DNA from: Nocardioides sambongensis | GTDB taxonomy: Bacteria; Actinomycetota; Actinomycetes; Propionibacteriales; Nocardioidaceae | DNA: 64,000 nt | Direction of reading: 5' to 3' | NCBI RefSeq assembly: GCF_006494815.1 | Contig: NZ_CP041091.1 | Span: 496,001 to 560,000, forward strand | Shown: positions 8,464 to 17,393 of the stretch, in pieces | How the letters are laid out: each line of letters opens with the position of its first letter | Numbering within the stretch: position 1 is the first letter of the stretch | Translations under genes and position numbers: made by a program | The notes under the pieces: generated by a model | Database searches by the model: none | Told to the model about the DNA's origin: nothing | The model's input: only the letters and a program-made list of their open reading frames with translations

Positions 8464-9570
8464 ATGAACGACTCCTCCGCAGCCCCGTCCGGCACCCCCG
8501 TCACCAGCGGCCAGGTGTCCCTCGGTGTCATCCCCGGTGACGGCATCGGCCAGGAGGTGACCGCCGAGGCGCTGAAGGTCCTCGAGGTCGCCGCCCCGGA
8601 CGACGTGAAGTTCGCCCAGACGCGCTACGACCTCGGCGCCGAGCGCTACCTGCGGACCGGCGAGGTGCTCCCCGACAGCGTGCTGGAGGAGGTCCGCGGC
8701 CAGGACGCGCTGCTGCTCGGTGCGGTGGGCGGCAAGCCGAACGACCCGAACCTGCCGCCGGGCATCCTCGAGCGCGGCCTGCTGCTCAAGCTCCGCTTCG
8801 AGCTCGACCACTACGTCAACCTGCGCCCGTCCCGGCTGTTCCCGGGCTCGGTCTCCCCGCTCTCCGCCGAGGTGCTCGGCAAGGGTGAGGTCGACTTCGT
8901 GGTGGTCCGCGAGGGCACCGAGGGCCCCTACACCGGCAACGGCGGCGCGCTGCGCGTCGGCACCCCGGCCGAGGTCGCCACCGAGGTGTCGGTCAACACC
9001 GCCTTCGGCGTCGAGCGCGTGATCCGCGACGCCTTCGCGCGCGCCCAGCGGCGTCCCCGCAGGAAGCTCACCCTCGTCCACAAGACCAACGTGCTGGTCA
9101 ACGCCGGCTCGGTCTGGTGGCGGCTGTTCCAGGAGGTGGCCGCCGAGTACCCCGACGTCACCACCGACTACTGCCACATCGACGCGGTGATGATCTACCT
9201 GACCACCGACCCGCAGCGCTTCGACGTGATCGTCACCGACAACCTCTTCGGCGACATCATCACCGACCTGGCCGCCGCCATCAGCGGGGGCATCGGGCTG
9301 GCCGCCTCCGGCAACGTCAACCCGGACCGCACCGCTCCGTCGATGTTCGAGCCGGTGCACGGCTCGGCGCCCGACATCGCCGGCCAGCAGATCGCCGACC
9401 CGACCGCCGCGATCCTCTCCGGTGCGCTGCTCCTCGATCACCTCGGTCACCCCGCCGCCGCCCGTCGTATCGAGGAGGCCGTGCTGGCCGACCTCACCGC
9501 CCGGACCCCCGGCGTCCAGCGGAGCACCCCCGAGGTCGGCGACGCGATCGCTGCGCGAGTAGCCGGCTGA
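8464..9570 (+). CDS. leuB: 3-isopropylmalate dehydrogenase
   Basis: A 368-residue NAD-dependent decarboxylating dehydrogenase that oxidises 3-isopropylmalate in leucine synthesis and, with citramalate-derived substrate, 3-methylmalate toward 2-oxobutyrate. The Rossmann-like N-terminus [12 protein letters not shown], the substrate loop with conserved arginines ([20 protein letters not shown]), KTNVL, the metal-binding aspartates in [17 protein letters not shown] and the NAD-binding [12 protein letters not shown] are all present. Length is normal. The ATG lies 11 nt after the small 60-residue gene; a leader peptide with Leu/Val/Ile codons sits further upstream. Confidence 0.96.
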   Translation: MNDSSAAPSGTPVTSGQVSLGVIPGDGIGQEVTAEALKVLEVAAPDDVKFAQTRYDLGAERYLRTGEVLPDSVLEEVRGQDALLLGAVGGKPNDPNLPPGILERGLLLKLRFELDHYVNLRPSRLFPGSVSPLSAEVLGKGEVDFVVVREGTEGPYTGNGGALRVGTPAEVATEVSVNTAFGVERVIRDAFARAQRRPRRKLTLVHKTNVLVNAGSVWWRLFQEVAAEYPDVTTDYCHIDAVMIYLTTDPQRFDVIVTDNLFGDIITDLAAAISGGIGLAASGNVNPDRTAPSMFEPVHGSAPDIAGQQIADPTAAILSGALLLDHLGHPAAARRIEEAVLADLTARTPGVQRSTPEVGDAIAARVAG

Positions 9571-9575
9571 GGCGC

Positions 9576-9609
9576 TGCGGGTTTCACCGGCTGACCGGTG
9601 AAACCCGCA
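9576..9609 (+). terminator. Perfect 15-bp stem-loop after leuB
   Basis: TGCGGGTTTCACCGG pairs exactly with CCGGTGAAACCCGCA around a CTGA loop, starting 6 nt after the leuB stop. There is no T tail, as is common in GC-rich actinobacteria. It most likely ends or stabilises the leuB transcript before the separate ilvE promoter. Confidence 0.65.
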
Positions 9610-9636
9610 CGGCTCGATCCAGCGACACCCGAGGAC

Positions 9637-9649
9637 TAGATTCGTGACC
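9637..9649 (+). promoter_or_regulatory. ilvE -10 box, leaderless start
   Basis: TAGATT at 9637-9642 lies 7 nt before ATG 9650, the leaderless spacing seen elsewhere here. This favours ATG 9650 over GTG 9644, although a GAGGA at 9631 would serve GTG 9644. Confidence 0.4.
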
Positions 9650-10729
9650 ATGCAGATCACCACCACGCTCGCCGAGAACCCGACCGACGACGCTCGTCTG
9701 GCCGAGATCCTGGCCAACCCGGGCTTCGGCACCCACTTCTCCGACCACATGTTCACGGTGGAGTGGACCCCCGAGCGTGGGTGGTACGACGCCCGCATCA
9801 CGCCGTACGGACCGATCACCCTCGACCCGGCGGCCGCCGTCCTGCACTACGCGCAGGAGACCTTCGAAGGGATGAAGGCCTACCGCCACGCCGACGACTC
9901 GCTGTGGCTGTTCCGCCCGGAGGCCAACGCCGAGCGGATGGTGCGCTCCAGCCACCGGCTGGCGCTGCCGGTGCTGGAGGTCCCGGACTTCCTCCAGGCG
10001 GTCGAGGAGCTGGTCCGGGTCGACGCGCGCTGGGTGCCCGCCAACGCCGACGGCGGCGAGAAGAGTCTCTACCTGCGTCCGTTCATGTTCGCCTCGGAGA
10101 AGTTCCTCGGGGTGCGGCCGGCCCAGCACGTGACCTTCATGGTGATCAGCAGCCCCGCCGGGGCCTACTTCAAGGGCGGCGTCAAGCCGGTCACGCTCTG
10201 GCTGACCGAGGAGTACACCCGGGCCGGACGCGGCGGCATGGGCGCGGCGAAGACCGGTGGCAACTACGCCAGCTCCCTGGTCGCTCAGCAGGAGGCCAGC
10301 TCGCACGGCTGCGACCAGGTGGTCTTCCTCGACGCCCAGGAGGGGCGCTACGTCGAGGAGCTGGGCGGGATGAACATGTACTTCGTCTACGACGACGGCT
10401 CCATCGTCACCCCCGAGACCGGCACCATCCTCGAGGGCATCACCCGCTCCTCGATCATCGAGCTGGCCGAGAAGATGGGGCACCAGGTCACCCAGCGGCA
10501 GTTCGGGATCGACGAGTGGCGCGACGGGGTCGCGTCGGGCCGGATCACCGAGATCTTCGCCTGCGGCACCGCGGCCGTGGTCACCCCGGTCGGTGCGCTG
10601 AAGTCGGCGGCGGGCGACACCCCGGCCCCGGCCTCCCAGGACCTGACGATGCGGATCCGTGAGCAGCTCGTCGGCGTCCAGTTCGGCCGCAACGCGGACG
10701 CGTTCGGCTGGATGCACCGCGTCGACTGA
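9650..10729 (+). CDS. ilvE: Branched-chain amino-acid aminotransferase
   Basis: A 359-residue fold-type IV PLP enzyme that interconverts 2-oxo acids with Leu, Ile and Val using glutamate. The sequence has the ETFEGMKAYR motif, the lysine of AAKTGGNYA that forms the PLP Schiff base, VEELGGMNMYFV, and the C-terminal GTAAVVTPVG phosphate-binding loop. Length matches the class II (eukaryote-like) branch common in actinobacteria. It stands alone between a strong stem-loop and a kinase gene. With leuB and cimA nearby it completes the window's branched-chain set. Confidence 0.95.
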   Translation: MQITTTLAENPTDDARLAEILANPGFGTHFSDHMFTVEWTPERGWYDARITPYGPITLDPAAAVLHYAQETFEGMKAYRHADDSLWLFRPEANAERMVRSSHRLALPVLEVPDFLQAVEELVRVDARWVPANADGGEKSLYLRPFMFASEKFLGVRPAQHVTFMVISSPAGAYFKGGVKPVTLWLTEEYTRAGRGGMGAAKTGGNYASSLVAQQEASSHGCDQVVFLDAQEGRYVEELGGMNMYFVYDDGSIVTPETGTILEGITRSSIIELAEKMGHQVTQRQFGIDEWRDGVASGRITEIFACGTAAVVTPVGALKSAAGDTPAPASQDLTMRIREQLVGVQFGRNADAFGWMHRVD

Positions 10730-10810
10730 CCCGCGTGGCCGCGGGCCCGGCAGGGTGAGGCGTCCGCCACGACGCAGGCGCGGATGAGTCCGGACAGGGT
10801 GGCCGCTGGG

Positions 10811-10822
10811 TACTCTCAGGGC
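10811..10822 (+). promoter_or_regulatory. -10 box of the membrane kinase gene
   Basis: TACTCT (10811-10816) lies 6 nt before GTG 10823. The box sets the preferred start at GTG 10823 rather than ATG 10784. Confidence 0.4.
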
Positions 10823-12691
10823 GTGACCAGCCAGCCGCACGACGGACCGACCCGGGTCGGGGACTACACCCTGCTCACCCGTCTCGGCGAGGGCGGCATG
10901 GGCATCGTGCACCTGGCGCGCGGCGCCGACGGGCGGCGGGTGGCGCTGAAAGTGCTGCGCCCGCACGTCGTCGGCGACGCCGAGGCCCGGGCCCGGCTGG
11001 CGCGGGAGGTCGGCTCGCTGAGCCGCGTCCGCAGCCCGTGGGTCGCCGAGATCCTGGCCGCCGACCCCTGGGGCGAGATGCCCTACGTGGTCACCCGCTA
11101 CGTGCCCGGCCTCTCCCTGCACGACCACGTCCAGGAGGAGGGTCCGGTCGCCGACCGGGACCTGCTCTGGCTCGCCGGCTGCCTGGCCGAGGGCGTCGAG
11201 GCCGTGCACGCCGCTGGCGTCCTGCACCGCGACGTGAAGCCGTCGAACGTGCTGATGGAGGGGCGCACCCCGATCCTGATCGACTTCGGACTCGCCCGCG
11301 TCGCCGAGGATCCGCGTCTCACCCAGACCGGCTGGTTGCTGGGCACCCCCGGCTACCTCGCCCCCGAGATCCTGTACGGCGACGAGGCGACTCCCGCCGC
11401 CGACGTGCACGCCTGGGCGGCGACCGTCGCCTACGCGGCGACCGGGCAGGCGCCGTACGGGCGTGGTCCGGCGATGGCGATCATGGACCGTGCGCGCCGC
11501 GGGGAGCACGACCTCTCCGGCATCGACCGACCGTTGGCCGACGTGCTGGACGCGGCGCTGTCGCCCGACCCGCTCGAGCGACCCCTCCTCGAGGAGCTCC
11601 TCGCTTGGCTCCGACCGTTGAGCACCCGACCGTCCGACCCGCGGGTGCCGCCACCGGGCGGCGGCGTCCTGGGTGGCGTCGGCGAGCAGGTGGACGACGA
11701 CGACTTCACCCTGCCGCTGGCGTTGGCCGCGCAGGCGGGCGTGGTGGTGCCGCCGGTGCCCCCGGTTCCTGCCGGTGAGGTCGCCACGGCCACCCCGATC
11801 ACGGTGGTCGACCACGTGCGCCCGGGCGCGGTCGCCGCCGCACCGCCCGCGCCCCCGACGACGCCCGTGACGGCGCCGCCGGCCCCGGTCGGGGACGGGA
11901 CCGGCACCGAGCGCCTGGAATCCGAGCGCCCGGAGTCCGAGCGCCCGGAGTCCGAGCGCTGGTCATCCGCGGCGGACGGGCGCGAGGGCGCCCGCACCCA
12001 GGTGCTGGCCGATGGGTCGCGGGAGTGGCCACCGCCCCCGCCCCGGGACGGCGACGACGCGCTGTCCCGGATGGAGGAGCAGTGGGACCGGCAGTGGGAG
12101 GAGCCCGACGGTGCCGCGCGGACCGATGTGCCGGCACTGGAGCGGGTCCGTCGCGGTCTCGCGGTCACCGCGGGCGCGTTCGTCGTCGGCGCCGGGCTCG
12201 CGGCGGCCCCGTGGCTGACGCTGATCGGCGTGGTCGCGATGATCTGGCTGCTGCGCGCCGGCTCCCTGGCCAGCTCCGCGGTCGCCGGCCGACGGCAGGT
12301 CCGCGGCCGCAAGTGGCACGACGGGCTCGCCTGGGTCTTCTCCAGTCCGTGGCACCTGCTGCGGGCGACCACCGGCACGCTGGTGCTGACCGTGTGGAGC
12401 GCCGGCCTGGCCCTCGCCGCAGGACTGCTCTGCTACGCCTTCGCCCTCGACCTGCCGACGTCCCTGTTGGTCAGCGGCACCACGCTCGGTGTCGCGCTGT
12501 GGTCCGGTCCGGGCTCGGACCGCTTCCGTCGTCCGGTCGGTCGGGCGCTCTATCCGGCGACCGGGAGGCCGGTGGCGTGGCTGGTGCTGTGCGCCGCCCT
12601 GGTCGTGACCGGCTCGCTGCTGGCGATGGTCGCCGTCGGGCAGGGCACGTGGTGGGCTCCGGCCGACAGCGGCCCCTTCGGCCTGGGCTGA
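10823..12691 (+). CDS. Membrane-anchored Ser/Thr protein kinase
   Basis: A 622-residue Hanks-type kinase with the catalytic domain first. Motifs: GEGGMG loop (residues about 22-27), ALKVL lysine (about 43), HRDVKPSN (about 135), DFG (about 154) and GTPGYLAPE (about 175). A Pro-rich linker follows, containing three copies of a 15-bp repeat encoding Glu-Arg-Pro-Glu-Ser-like units (11909-11953). The C-terminal third holds about five hydrophobic segments (from about residue 440), so it is membrane-embedded rather than single-pass, and no PASTA sensor domain is present. It sits between ilvE and cimA without overlap. The signal sensed is unknown. Confidence 0.88.
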   Translation: MTSQPHDGPTRVGDYTLLTRLGEGGMGIVHLARGADGRRVALKVLRPHVVGDAEARARLAREVGSLSRVRSPWVAEILAADPWGEMPYVVTRYVPGLSLHDHVQEEGPVADRDLLWLAGCLAEGVEAVHAAGVLHRDVKPSNVLMEGRTPILIDFGLARVAEDPRLTQTGWLLGTPGYLAPEILYGDEATPAADVHAWAATVAYAATGQAPYGRGPAMAIMDRARRGEHDLSGIDRPLADVLDAALSPDPLERPLLEELLAWLRPLSTRPSDPRVPPPGGGVLGGVGEQVDDDDFTLPLALAAQAGVVVPPVPPVPAGEVATATPITVVDHVRPGAVAAAPPAPPTTPVTAPPAPVGDGTGTERLESERPESERPESERWSSAADGREGARTQVLADGSREWPPPPPRDGDDALSRMEEQWDRQWEEPDGAARTDVPALERVRRGLAVTAGAFVVGAGLAAAPWLTLIGVVAMIWLLRAGSLASSAVAGRRQVRGRKWHDGLAWVFSSPWHLLRATTGTLVLTVWSAGLALAAGLLCYAFALDLPTSLLVSGTTLGVALWSGPGSDRFRRPVGRALYPATGRPVAWLVLCAALVVTGSLLAMVAVGQGTWWAPADSGPFGLG

Positions 12692-12777
12692 CGCCGGAGC
12701 GCCTGCGTAGGCCGCACCTGAGCACGCGGGACCTGACCACGATGTGACGGGCTGCACCCCGTCCCCGGCGGACGTGG

Positions 12778-12789
12778 CACACTGGCGGC
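12778..12789 (+). promoter_or_regulatory. -10 box of the cimA leader
   Basis: CACACT (12778-12783) lies 6 nt before GTG 12790. A weak box by sequence, but at the same spacing as the other leaderless starts in this window. Confidence 0.3.
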
Positions 12790-12819
12790 GTGTCGCAGCA
12801 CCGCACCATCATTACCTAG
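12790..12819 (+). CDS. Leader peptide MSQHRTIIT with tandem Ile codons
   Basis: A 9-codon frame (GTG 12790, TAG 12817-12819) carrying adjacent isoleucine codons ATC ATT at 12808-12813, three codons before the stop. It precedes cimA, whose product opens the citramalate route to isoleucine. Its stop codon abuts a strong hairpin at 12819-12855, and a terminator-like stem with T-rich tail follows at 12856-12889. This is the layout of a classical attenuator in which a ribosome starved for Ile-tRNA stalls in the leader. The frame is short and could be chance; comparison with relatives would settle it. Confidence 0.55.
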   Translation: MSQHRTIIT

Positions 12820-12898
12820 CGCGTCGCCGCCGGGACCACCCCGGGAGCGACGCGCAGACCTCTCGTGCCCCGGGGGGTCTTTCTCATTTCCGGGGCAC
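12819..12898 (+). promoter_or_regulatory. Candidate cimA attenuator hairpins
   Basis: Three structures can form. Stem A: GCGCGTCGC (12819-12827) with GCGACGCGC (12847-12855), with an inner CCGGG/CCCGG. Terminator: AGACCTCTC (12856-12864) with GGGGGGTCT (12872-12880), two G-T pairs, followed by TTCTCATTT. Alternative stem B: GTGCCCCGG (12865-12873) with CCGGGGCAC (12890-12898), which uses the terminator's 3' arm and so excludes it. Mutually exclusive terminator and rival stem after an Ile-Ile leader suggest transcription attenuation. Pairings were read by eye. Confidence 0.5.
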
Positions 12899-12948
12899 GG
12901 AGCGGACCCCGGCACACCCACCACCAGCACCAGCGAGAGACGAACCCG

Positions 12949-14556
12949 ATGACGCAGCAGCCCCTGGACCTCCACGGCGCCTTCCACGTCTACGACACCA
13001 CCCTGCGCGACGGAGCGCAGCAGGAGGGGTTGAACCTCTCGGTGGCCGACAAGCTGGCGATCGCCCGCCAGCTCGACGGGCTCGGCGTGGGGTACATCGA
13101 AGGCGGGTGGCCGGGGTCGAACCCGAAGGACACCGAGTTCTTCCGGCGTGCGGCCACCGAGCTCGACCTCCGCCACGCGCGCCTGGCCGCCTTCGGCTCG
13201 ACCCGGCGCGCCGGCAGCACCGCCGCCGACGACCCGATGGTCGCGGCGCTGCGGGAGAGCGGCGCCCCGGTGGTCACCCTGGTCGCGAAGTCGCACGCGG
13301 GGCACGTGGAGAAGGCGCTGCGGACCACGCTGGAGGAGAACCTCGCGATGGTCCGGGACACGGTCGGCCACCTGCGCGCCGAGGGTCAGCAGGTCTTCCT
13401 CGACGCCGAGCACTTCTTCGACGGCTACCGCCTGGACCGCAGCTATGCGCTCGAGGTGCTGCGGACCGCCGCCGAGGCGGGCGCCGACGTGGTCGCGCTC
13501 TGCGACACCAACGGCGGGATGCTGCCCCCCTGGGTCTCGGACGTGGTCGACGACGTCATCTCCACCACCGGGGTCCGGGTCGGCATCCACTGCCACAACG
13601 ACACCGGGTGCGCCGTGGCGAACACGCTGGCCGCGGTCGACGCCGGCGCCAGCCACGTCCAGGGCTGCATCAACGGCTACGGCGAGCGCACCGGCAACGC
13701 CGACCTGGTCAACGTGGTGGCCAACCTCCAGCTCAAGCTCGACCGTCAGGTGCTGCCGCCCGGCCTGCTCCCCGAAGCCACCCGGATCGCCCACGCGGTC
13801 GCCGAGGTCACCAACTTCCCGCCCGCCTCACGCCAGCCGTACGTCGGCTCCTCGGCCTTCGCGCACAAGGCCGGACTGCACGCCAGCGCGATCAAGGTCG
13901 ACCCCGACCTCTACCAGCACATGGACCCGGCCGGCGTCGGCAACGACATGCGACTGCTGGTCTCCGAGATGGCCGGCCGCGCCTCCATCGAGCTCAAGGG
14001 CAAGGAGCTCGGCTTCGACCTCTCCGGCGACCCGGAGCTGGTCGCCCGGGTCACCGCACGGGTGAAGGAGATGGAGGCCCGCGGCTACACCTTCGAGGCC
14101 GCGGACGCCTCGTTCGAGCTGCTGCTGGTCGAGGAGGTCGAGGGCGCCCGTCCGACGTACTTCGACGTGGAGAGCTGGCGGGTGATCACCGAGACGCTGA
14201 CCCATGCCGCGCCGGGGGAGGAGGCGGTCTCCGAGGCGACCGTCAAGCTCGCCGCGGCCGACGTCCGCTACGTGGTGACCGGTGAGGGGAACGGACCGGT
14301 CAACGCCCTGGACCAGGCGTTGCGCTCGGCGATCGGGCAGGCCTATCCGGAGATCGCGAAGTTCGAGCTGATCGACTTCAAGGTCCGGATCCTCGATCAG
14401 GGTCACGGCACCGACGCGATCACCCGGGTGCTGATCGAGACCAGCGACGGCGAGGCCTCCTGGGTGACGGTCGGGGTCGGCGCGAACGTGATCGAGGCGT
14501 CCTGGGAGGCGCTCGCCGACAGCCTCACTTACGGGCTGCGCCGCCACCACGTCTGA
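12949..14556 (+). CDS. cimA: (R)-citramalate synthase
   Basis: A 535-residue enzyme condensing pyruvate and acetyl-CoA to citramalate, the first step of threonine-independent isoleucine synthesis. The HMG-CoA lyase-like TIM barrel begins YDTTLRDGAQQEGLNLS (catalytic Arg-Asp); GIHCHNDTGCAVAN carries the metal-binding histidines; GCINGYGERTGNADL follows. After a linker comes a C-terminal regulatory domain of LeuA type (about residues 400-520). GGWPGSNPKD and the overall length separate it from 2-isopropylmalate synthase. Downstream enzymes LeuCD and LeuB are also in the window. Confidence 0.92.
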   Translation: MTQQPLDLHGAFHVYDTTLRDGAQQEGLNLSVADKLAIARQLDGLGVGYIEGGWPGSNPKDTEFFRRAATELDLRHARLAAFGSTRRAGSTAADDPMVAALRESGAPVVTLVAKSHAGHVEKALRTTLEENLAMVRDTVGHLRAEGQQVFLDAEHFFDGYRLDRSYALEVLRTAAEAGADVVALCDTNGGMLPPWVSDVVDDVISTTGVRVGIHCHNDTGCAVANTLAAVDAGASHVQGCINGYGERTGNADLVNVVANLQLKLDRQVLPPGLLPEATRIAHAVAEVTNFPPASRQPYVGSSAFAHKAGLHASAIKVDPDLYQHMDPAGVGNDMRLLVSEMAGRASIELKGKELGFDLSGDPELVARVTARVKEMEARGYTFEAADASFELLLVEEVEGARPTYFDVESWRVITETLTHAAPGEEAVSEATVKLAAADVRYVVTGEGNGPVNALDQALRSAIGQAYPEIAKFELIDFKVRILDQGHGTDAITRVLIETSDGEASWVTVGVGANVIEASWEALADSLTYGLRRHHV

Positions 14557-14620
14557 CCCGGTCCGCCCGGGCCGGGCCGCGCCCGCTCGTCCGGCCGCTG
14601 GCCCACGGCCGTCCCGTGGC

Positions 14621-16627
14621 TCACGGCCAGCCGGCGGACGGACAGGACCCTCCGCTCCTCGGCCGCACCGTGAGCAGGGTGATCGAGCGGGCCGGGAAGC
14701 TGCGCACCGACGGCCCGCCGGTCCAGGTGCTGCGGTGCACCGGCCGGACCGAGGTGGGCCGCTTCCGGGCGTTCGCTGGCCGGGTGACCTCGCCCGGCGC
14801 GGACCGTAGCGTCCGGGTGACCACGCAGCTGGCCTTGGCGCGGTCCGGCATCGCCAGCCTGATCCGGGTCTCGCCCTGCCAGCGGGTGTTCACCACCAGC
14901 ATCGACCCCTGCGGTCCGTGCCGGGTGCCGGCGACGACCAGCGACTTCGGCACGCCGGTGACCTGCACCGGGGTCTGGCCGACCAGCTGCCGCACCAGGA
15001 ACTCCAGGTGGGCGGTGCCGGAGAGGACGTAGCGCCGGCCGAACCGCTCCAGCAGGGTGTCGAAGTTCGACACGTTGGAGATCCGGACGCCGGCGTTGAC
15101 CTGACCGACCAGCTCCACGCCGCGGAGCAGGTCCCCGAGGAACTCCAGCGAGCGGTGCCGCCCGCTGCTGTGGAAGCCGCCGAACTCGGTGACGGTCAGG
15201 AAGCGTTCCGCCGCGTCCTTGCGCCGGGAGTCGCGCATCGCGGCGGAGAGCGTGACCAGGCTGCCGTTGGTGGCGCGGCCGTCCTTCATGTAGGCGCGGT
15301 GCATCGCCTGAACCGCGGTCGAGCCGCTGATCGTGGCGTACTGGTGGACCGCGAGGCAGTCGTAGCCCCGGCCCGAGGACTCCATCAGGTCGACGAACGA
15401 CAGGGTCGGCCACGAGCTGCACACCGAGACGTCCACGCCGGGGACGCCCTGCAGGGCCCGGTAGAAGTCGGTGAAGCCGGGCATCCGGCCGGCGGCGTAC
15501 TCGATCCGCAGCGACCCCTTCGGTCGGGCGCCCTGCTTGCCGTCGCCGAACCGGATCCGGTCGTGCGCGGCGTTCAGGGTGAAGACGCGGGCCCGGGGTC
15601 CGGCGCCGGCGAGCGACTCCACGTAGCGCCAGGTCCGGCCGGCCACCCGGATCACCGGGACCCGCTTCAGCGAGATCGGCGCGTAGCGGGGCCGGTAGAC
15701 CTGACCGGCGCGGCCGTCGGCGCGCACCGGATGGGCCAGGTCGCACCCGGATGCCGGGTAGAGCCGGTCGTCCCCGGCGGTGCCCTGCTGGAACCGGATG
15801 CCGCCGCGGACGTAGTCCCGCAGCCGCTTGTCGAGCGGACCGGAACGCCAGTAGCGCTGGTCGTTCAGGTAGGGCTCGTTGCCGATCTCGACGGTGATCC
15901 GCCGCTGGCCGGTCGCCTTCGCGACCGCTCGGACGAACGCCCGCGCCCGGTCCGGGGTGGTGTTGATCATCGGGATCATCAGGTTGGTGGTGGAGCGCGC
16001 GTGGTCGGCGAACGCGGCCTGGGCACCGACCGTGTAGCCCGATCGGGCGGCCGGGATCGCGGTGAAGTGGGGGGCGGCGAAGCCACCGCTGGTCTGGCAG
16101 CCGACCTTGCTCATCGAGCGGCGGTAGTCGAAGAGGTTCGCGACCGTGCCGCCGGCGTACCGGATGCTGCGCAGTCCGGCGTCGGCGAGCAGGTCGGCGA
16201 CACGGGCGCGGACCCGCCCGCTGCCGGGGTCCCAGGCGCCGTCCGCGTCGTCGATCCAGCGGAGGTTGCCGCCGACGATGCCGGCGACGACCTTGCCGTG
16301 GCCCAGTCCCTCGCGGGTCAGCGTGACCGGGGCCGGTGCGAAGCGTCCGCGCGGTCCTCCGGGCTGGGGTGCGGCGGTCGACGGCACCAGGTCCTCCAGG
16401 CCCACGTCGTGGCGGCGGTCCCACAGGTTCCCGTCGTCATCGGTACGACGACCGCCCGCACCGTCGCCGGGCGCCGCAGGGTCCGCGGTGGGCCGGGGCG
16501 CCGTGCCGGGCGCCGCGCTGGTCCCGGCGGCGGTGAGCACGGCGGCGCCGAGGGCGAGCGTGACCAGGCCGATCAGGAGCAGGAGGGCCCGAGGGAGGCG
16601 GGGGAGAGCGCCCCGGGGTCGATGCAT
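14621..16627 (-). CDS. Secreted clan GH-A-like glycoside hydrolase
   Basis: A 668-residue protein with a signal peptide (basic MHRPRGALPRLPR, hydrophobic core, AAGTSAAPG). A TIM-barrel-like region has two diagnostic glutamates: EIGNEPYL (about residue 247), the Asn-Glu-Pro acid/base motif of clan GH-A, and TVTEFGGFHSSG (about residue 480), a plausible nucleophile. A beta-rich C-terminal region follows. It resembles GH39/GH51/GH79-type proteins in motif order but cannot be placed in one. Substrate unknown; an extracellular polysaccharide or glycoside role is inference. Convergent with cimA. Confidence 0.6.
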   Translation of the reverse strand: MHRPRGALPRLPRALLLLIGLVTLALGAAVLTAAGTSAAPGTAPRPTADPAAPGDGAGGRRTDDDGNLWDRRHDVGLEDLVPSTAAPQPGGPRGRFAPAPVTLTREGLGHGKVVAGIVGGNLRWIDDADGAWDPGSGRVRARVADLLADAGLRSIRYAGGTVANLFDYRRSMSKVGCQTSGGFAAPHFTAIPAARSGYTVGAQAAFADHARSTTNLMIPMINTTPDRARAFVRAVAKATGQRRITVEIGNEPYLNDQRYWRSGPLDKRLRDYVRGGIRFQQGTAGDDRLYPASGCDLAHPVRADGRAGQVYRPRYAPISLKRVPVIRVAGRTWRYVESLAGAGPRARVFTLNAAHDRIRFGDGKQGARPKGSLRIEYAAGRMPGFTDFYRALQGVPGVDVSVCSSWPTLSFVDLMESSGRGYDCLAVHQYATISGSTAVQAMHRAYMKDGRATNGSLVTLSAAMRDSRRKDAAERFLTVTEFGGFHSSGRHRSLEFLGDLLRGVELVGQVNAGVRISNVSNFDTLLERFGRRYVLSGTAHLEFLVRQLVGQTPVQVTGVPKSLVVAGTRHGPQGSMLVVNTRWQGETRIRLAMPDRAKASCVVTRTLRSAPGEVTRPANARKRPTSVRPVHRSTWTGGPSVRSFPARSITLLTVRPRSGGSCPSAGWP

Positions 16628-16718
16628 GGGCGCGACCGTAACCGGCCGCGGCCTCTGTTCCGGGGACCCGCACCGGCGAGCGGGGGAGTGTGTCCGGTCT
16701 GACGTCGCCCCGCGCTGC

Positions 16719-17345
16719 TCACGGAGCCGGAGCCGGTGCGGGTGCCGCGGTGACCACGCGGCGCGCGAAGTCCGTCCAGCTGGCGGCGAGCTGGTCGACG
16801 GTGCGCCGGTCGTGCTCGATCAGCTGACGCAGCGCGGGCACGGTGAGCGGCGCCATCAGCGCCATCGCCAGATACTGCAGGTCGCCGGCGACGCCCATCC
16901 TGCCGAGCAGGAAGCGCAGGTGCATGGTGGAGAAGCCGAGCACCGCACGGTTCGTCGCCCAGGTCTGGCCGGCCGCCTCGATCAGCGCCGCCTGAGTGAG
17001 GTTGGTCCGCATCCGGGACTCGCCGAAGGCGACCAGCCGGTCCCACGGGTCGGCGCCCGGCCCGAGCGGCGGCGGGCCGGAGATCACCGCCTCCTGCCAG
17101 GTGGTCTCGGCGTGGTCCAGCAGCGAGGCCATCATGCCCTCGCGACTGCCGAACCGACGGAAGACCGTGCCCTTGCCGACCCCGGCCCGGGTGGCGATGG
17201 CATCCATGGTGACCGCCTCCACGCCACGCTCGGCGACGAGTGCGGCCGCGGCGGTGAGCAGCGCCTCGCGGTTGCGGGCGGCGTCGCGGCGCACCGCAGG
17301 GGCCGAGGAGATCAGGGGCAGCGGGGTGGCCTCGAGGTCGGACAT
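16719..17345 (-). CDS. TetR-family transcriptional regulator
   Basis: A 208-residue regulator. The N-terminal helix-turn-helix (residues about 20-65) contains AVTMDAIATRAGVGKGTVFRRFGSREGM, the TetR signature. The C-terminal ligand domain ends in an Ala-Pro tail. Start ATG at 17345. It is divergent from a flavin reductase gene, with a 22-bp perfect palindrome between them, so it probably represses both. Ligand unknown, but this pairing is typical of quinone, oxidant or xenobiotic sensing. Confidence 0.88.
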   Translation of the reverse strand: MSDLEATPLPLISSAPAVRRDAARNREALLTAAAALVAERGVEAVTMDAIATRAGVGKGTVFRRFGSREGMMASLLDHAETTWQEAVISGPPPLGPGADPWDRLVAFGESRMRTNLTQAALIEAAGQTWATNRAVLGFSTMHLRFLLGRMGVAGDLQYLAMALMAPLTVPALRQLIEHDRRTVDQLAASWTDFARRVVTAAPAPAPAP

Positions 17346-17393
17346 GACGCAGATCACCCTAGTGGCGACGAACTCGGGGGAACGACCGGAATA

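Noticed and set aside
12819..12898. T-box riboswitch before cimA
   Set aside because: No T-box bulge sequence or specifier-loop architecture was found; a leader-peptide attenuator fits better.
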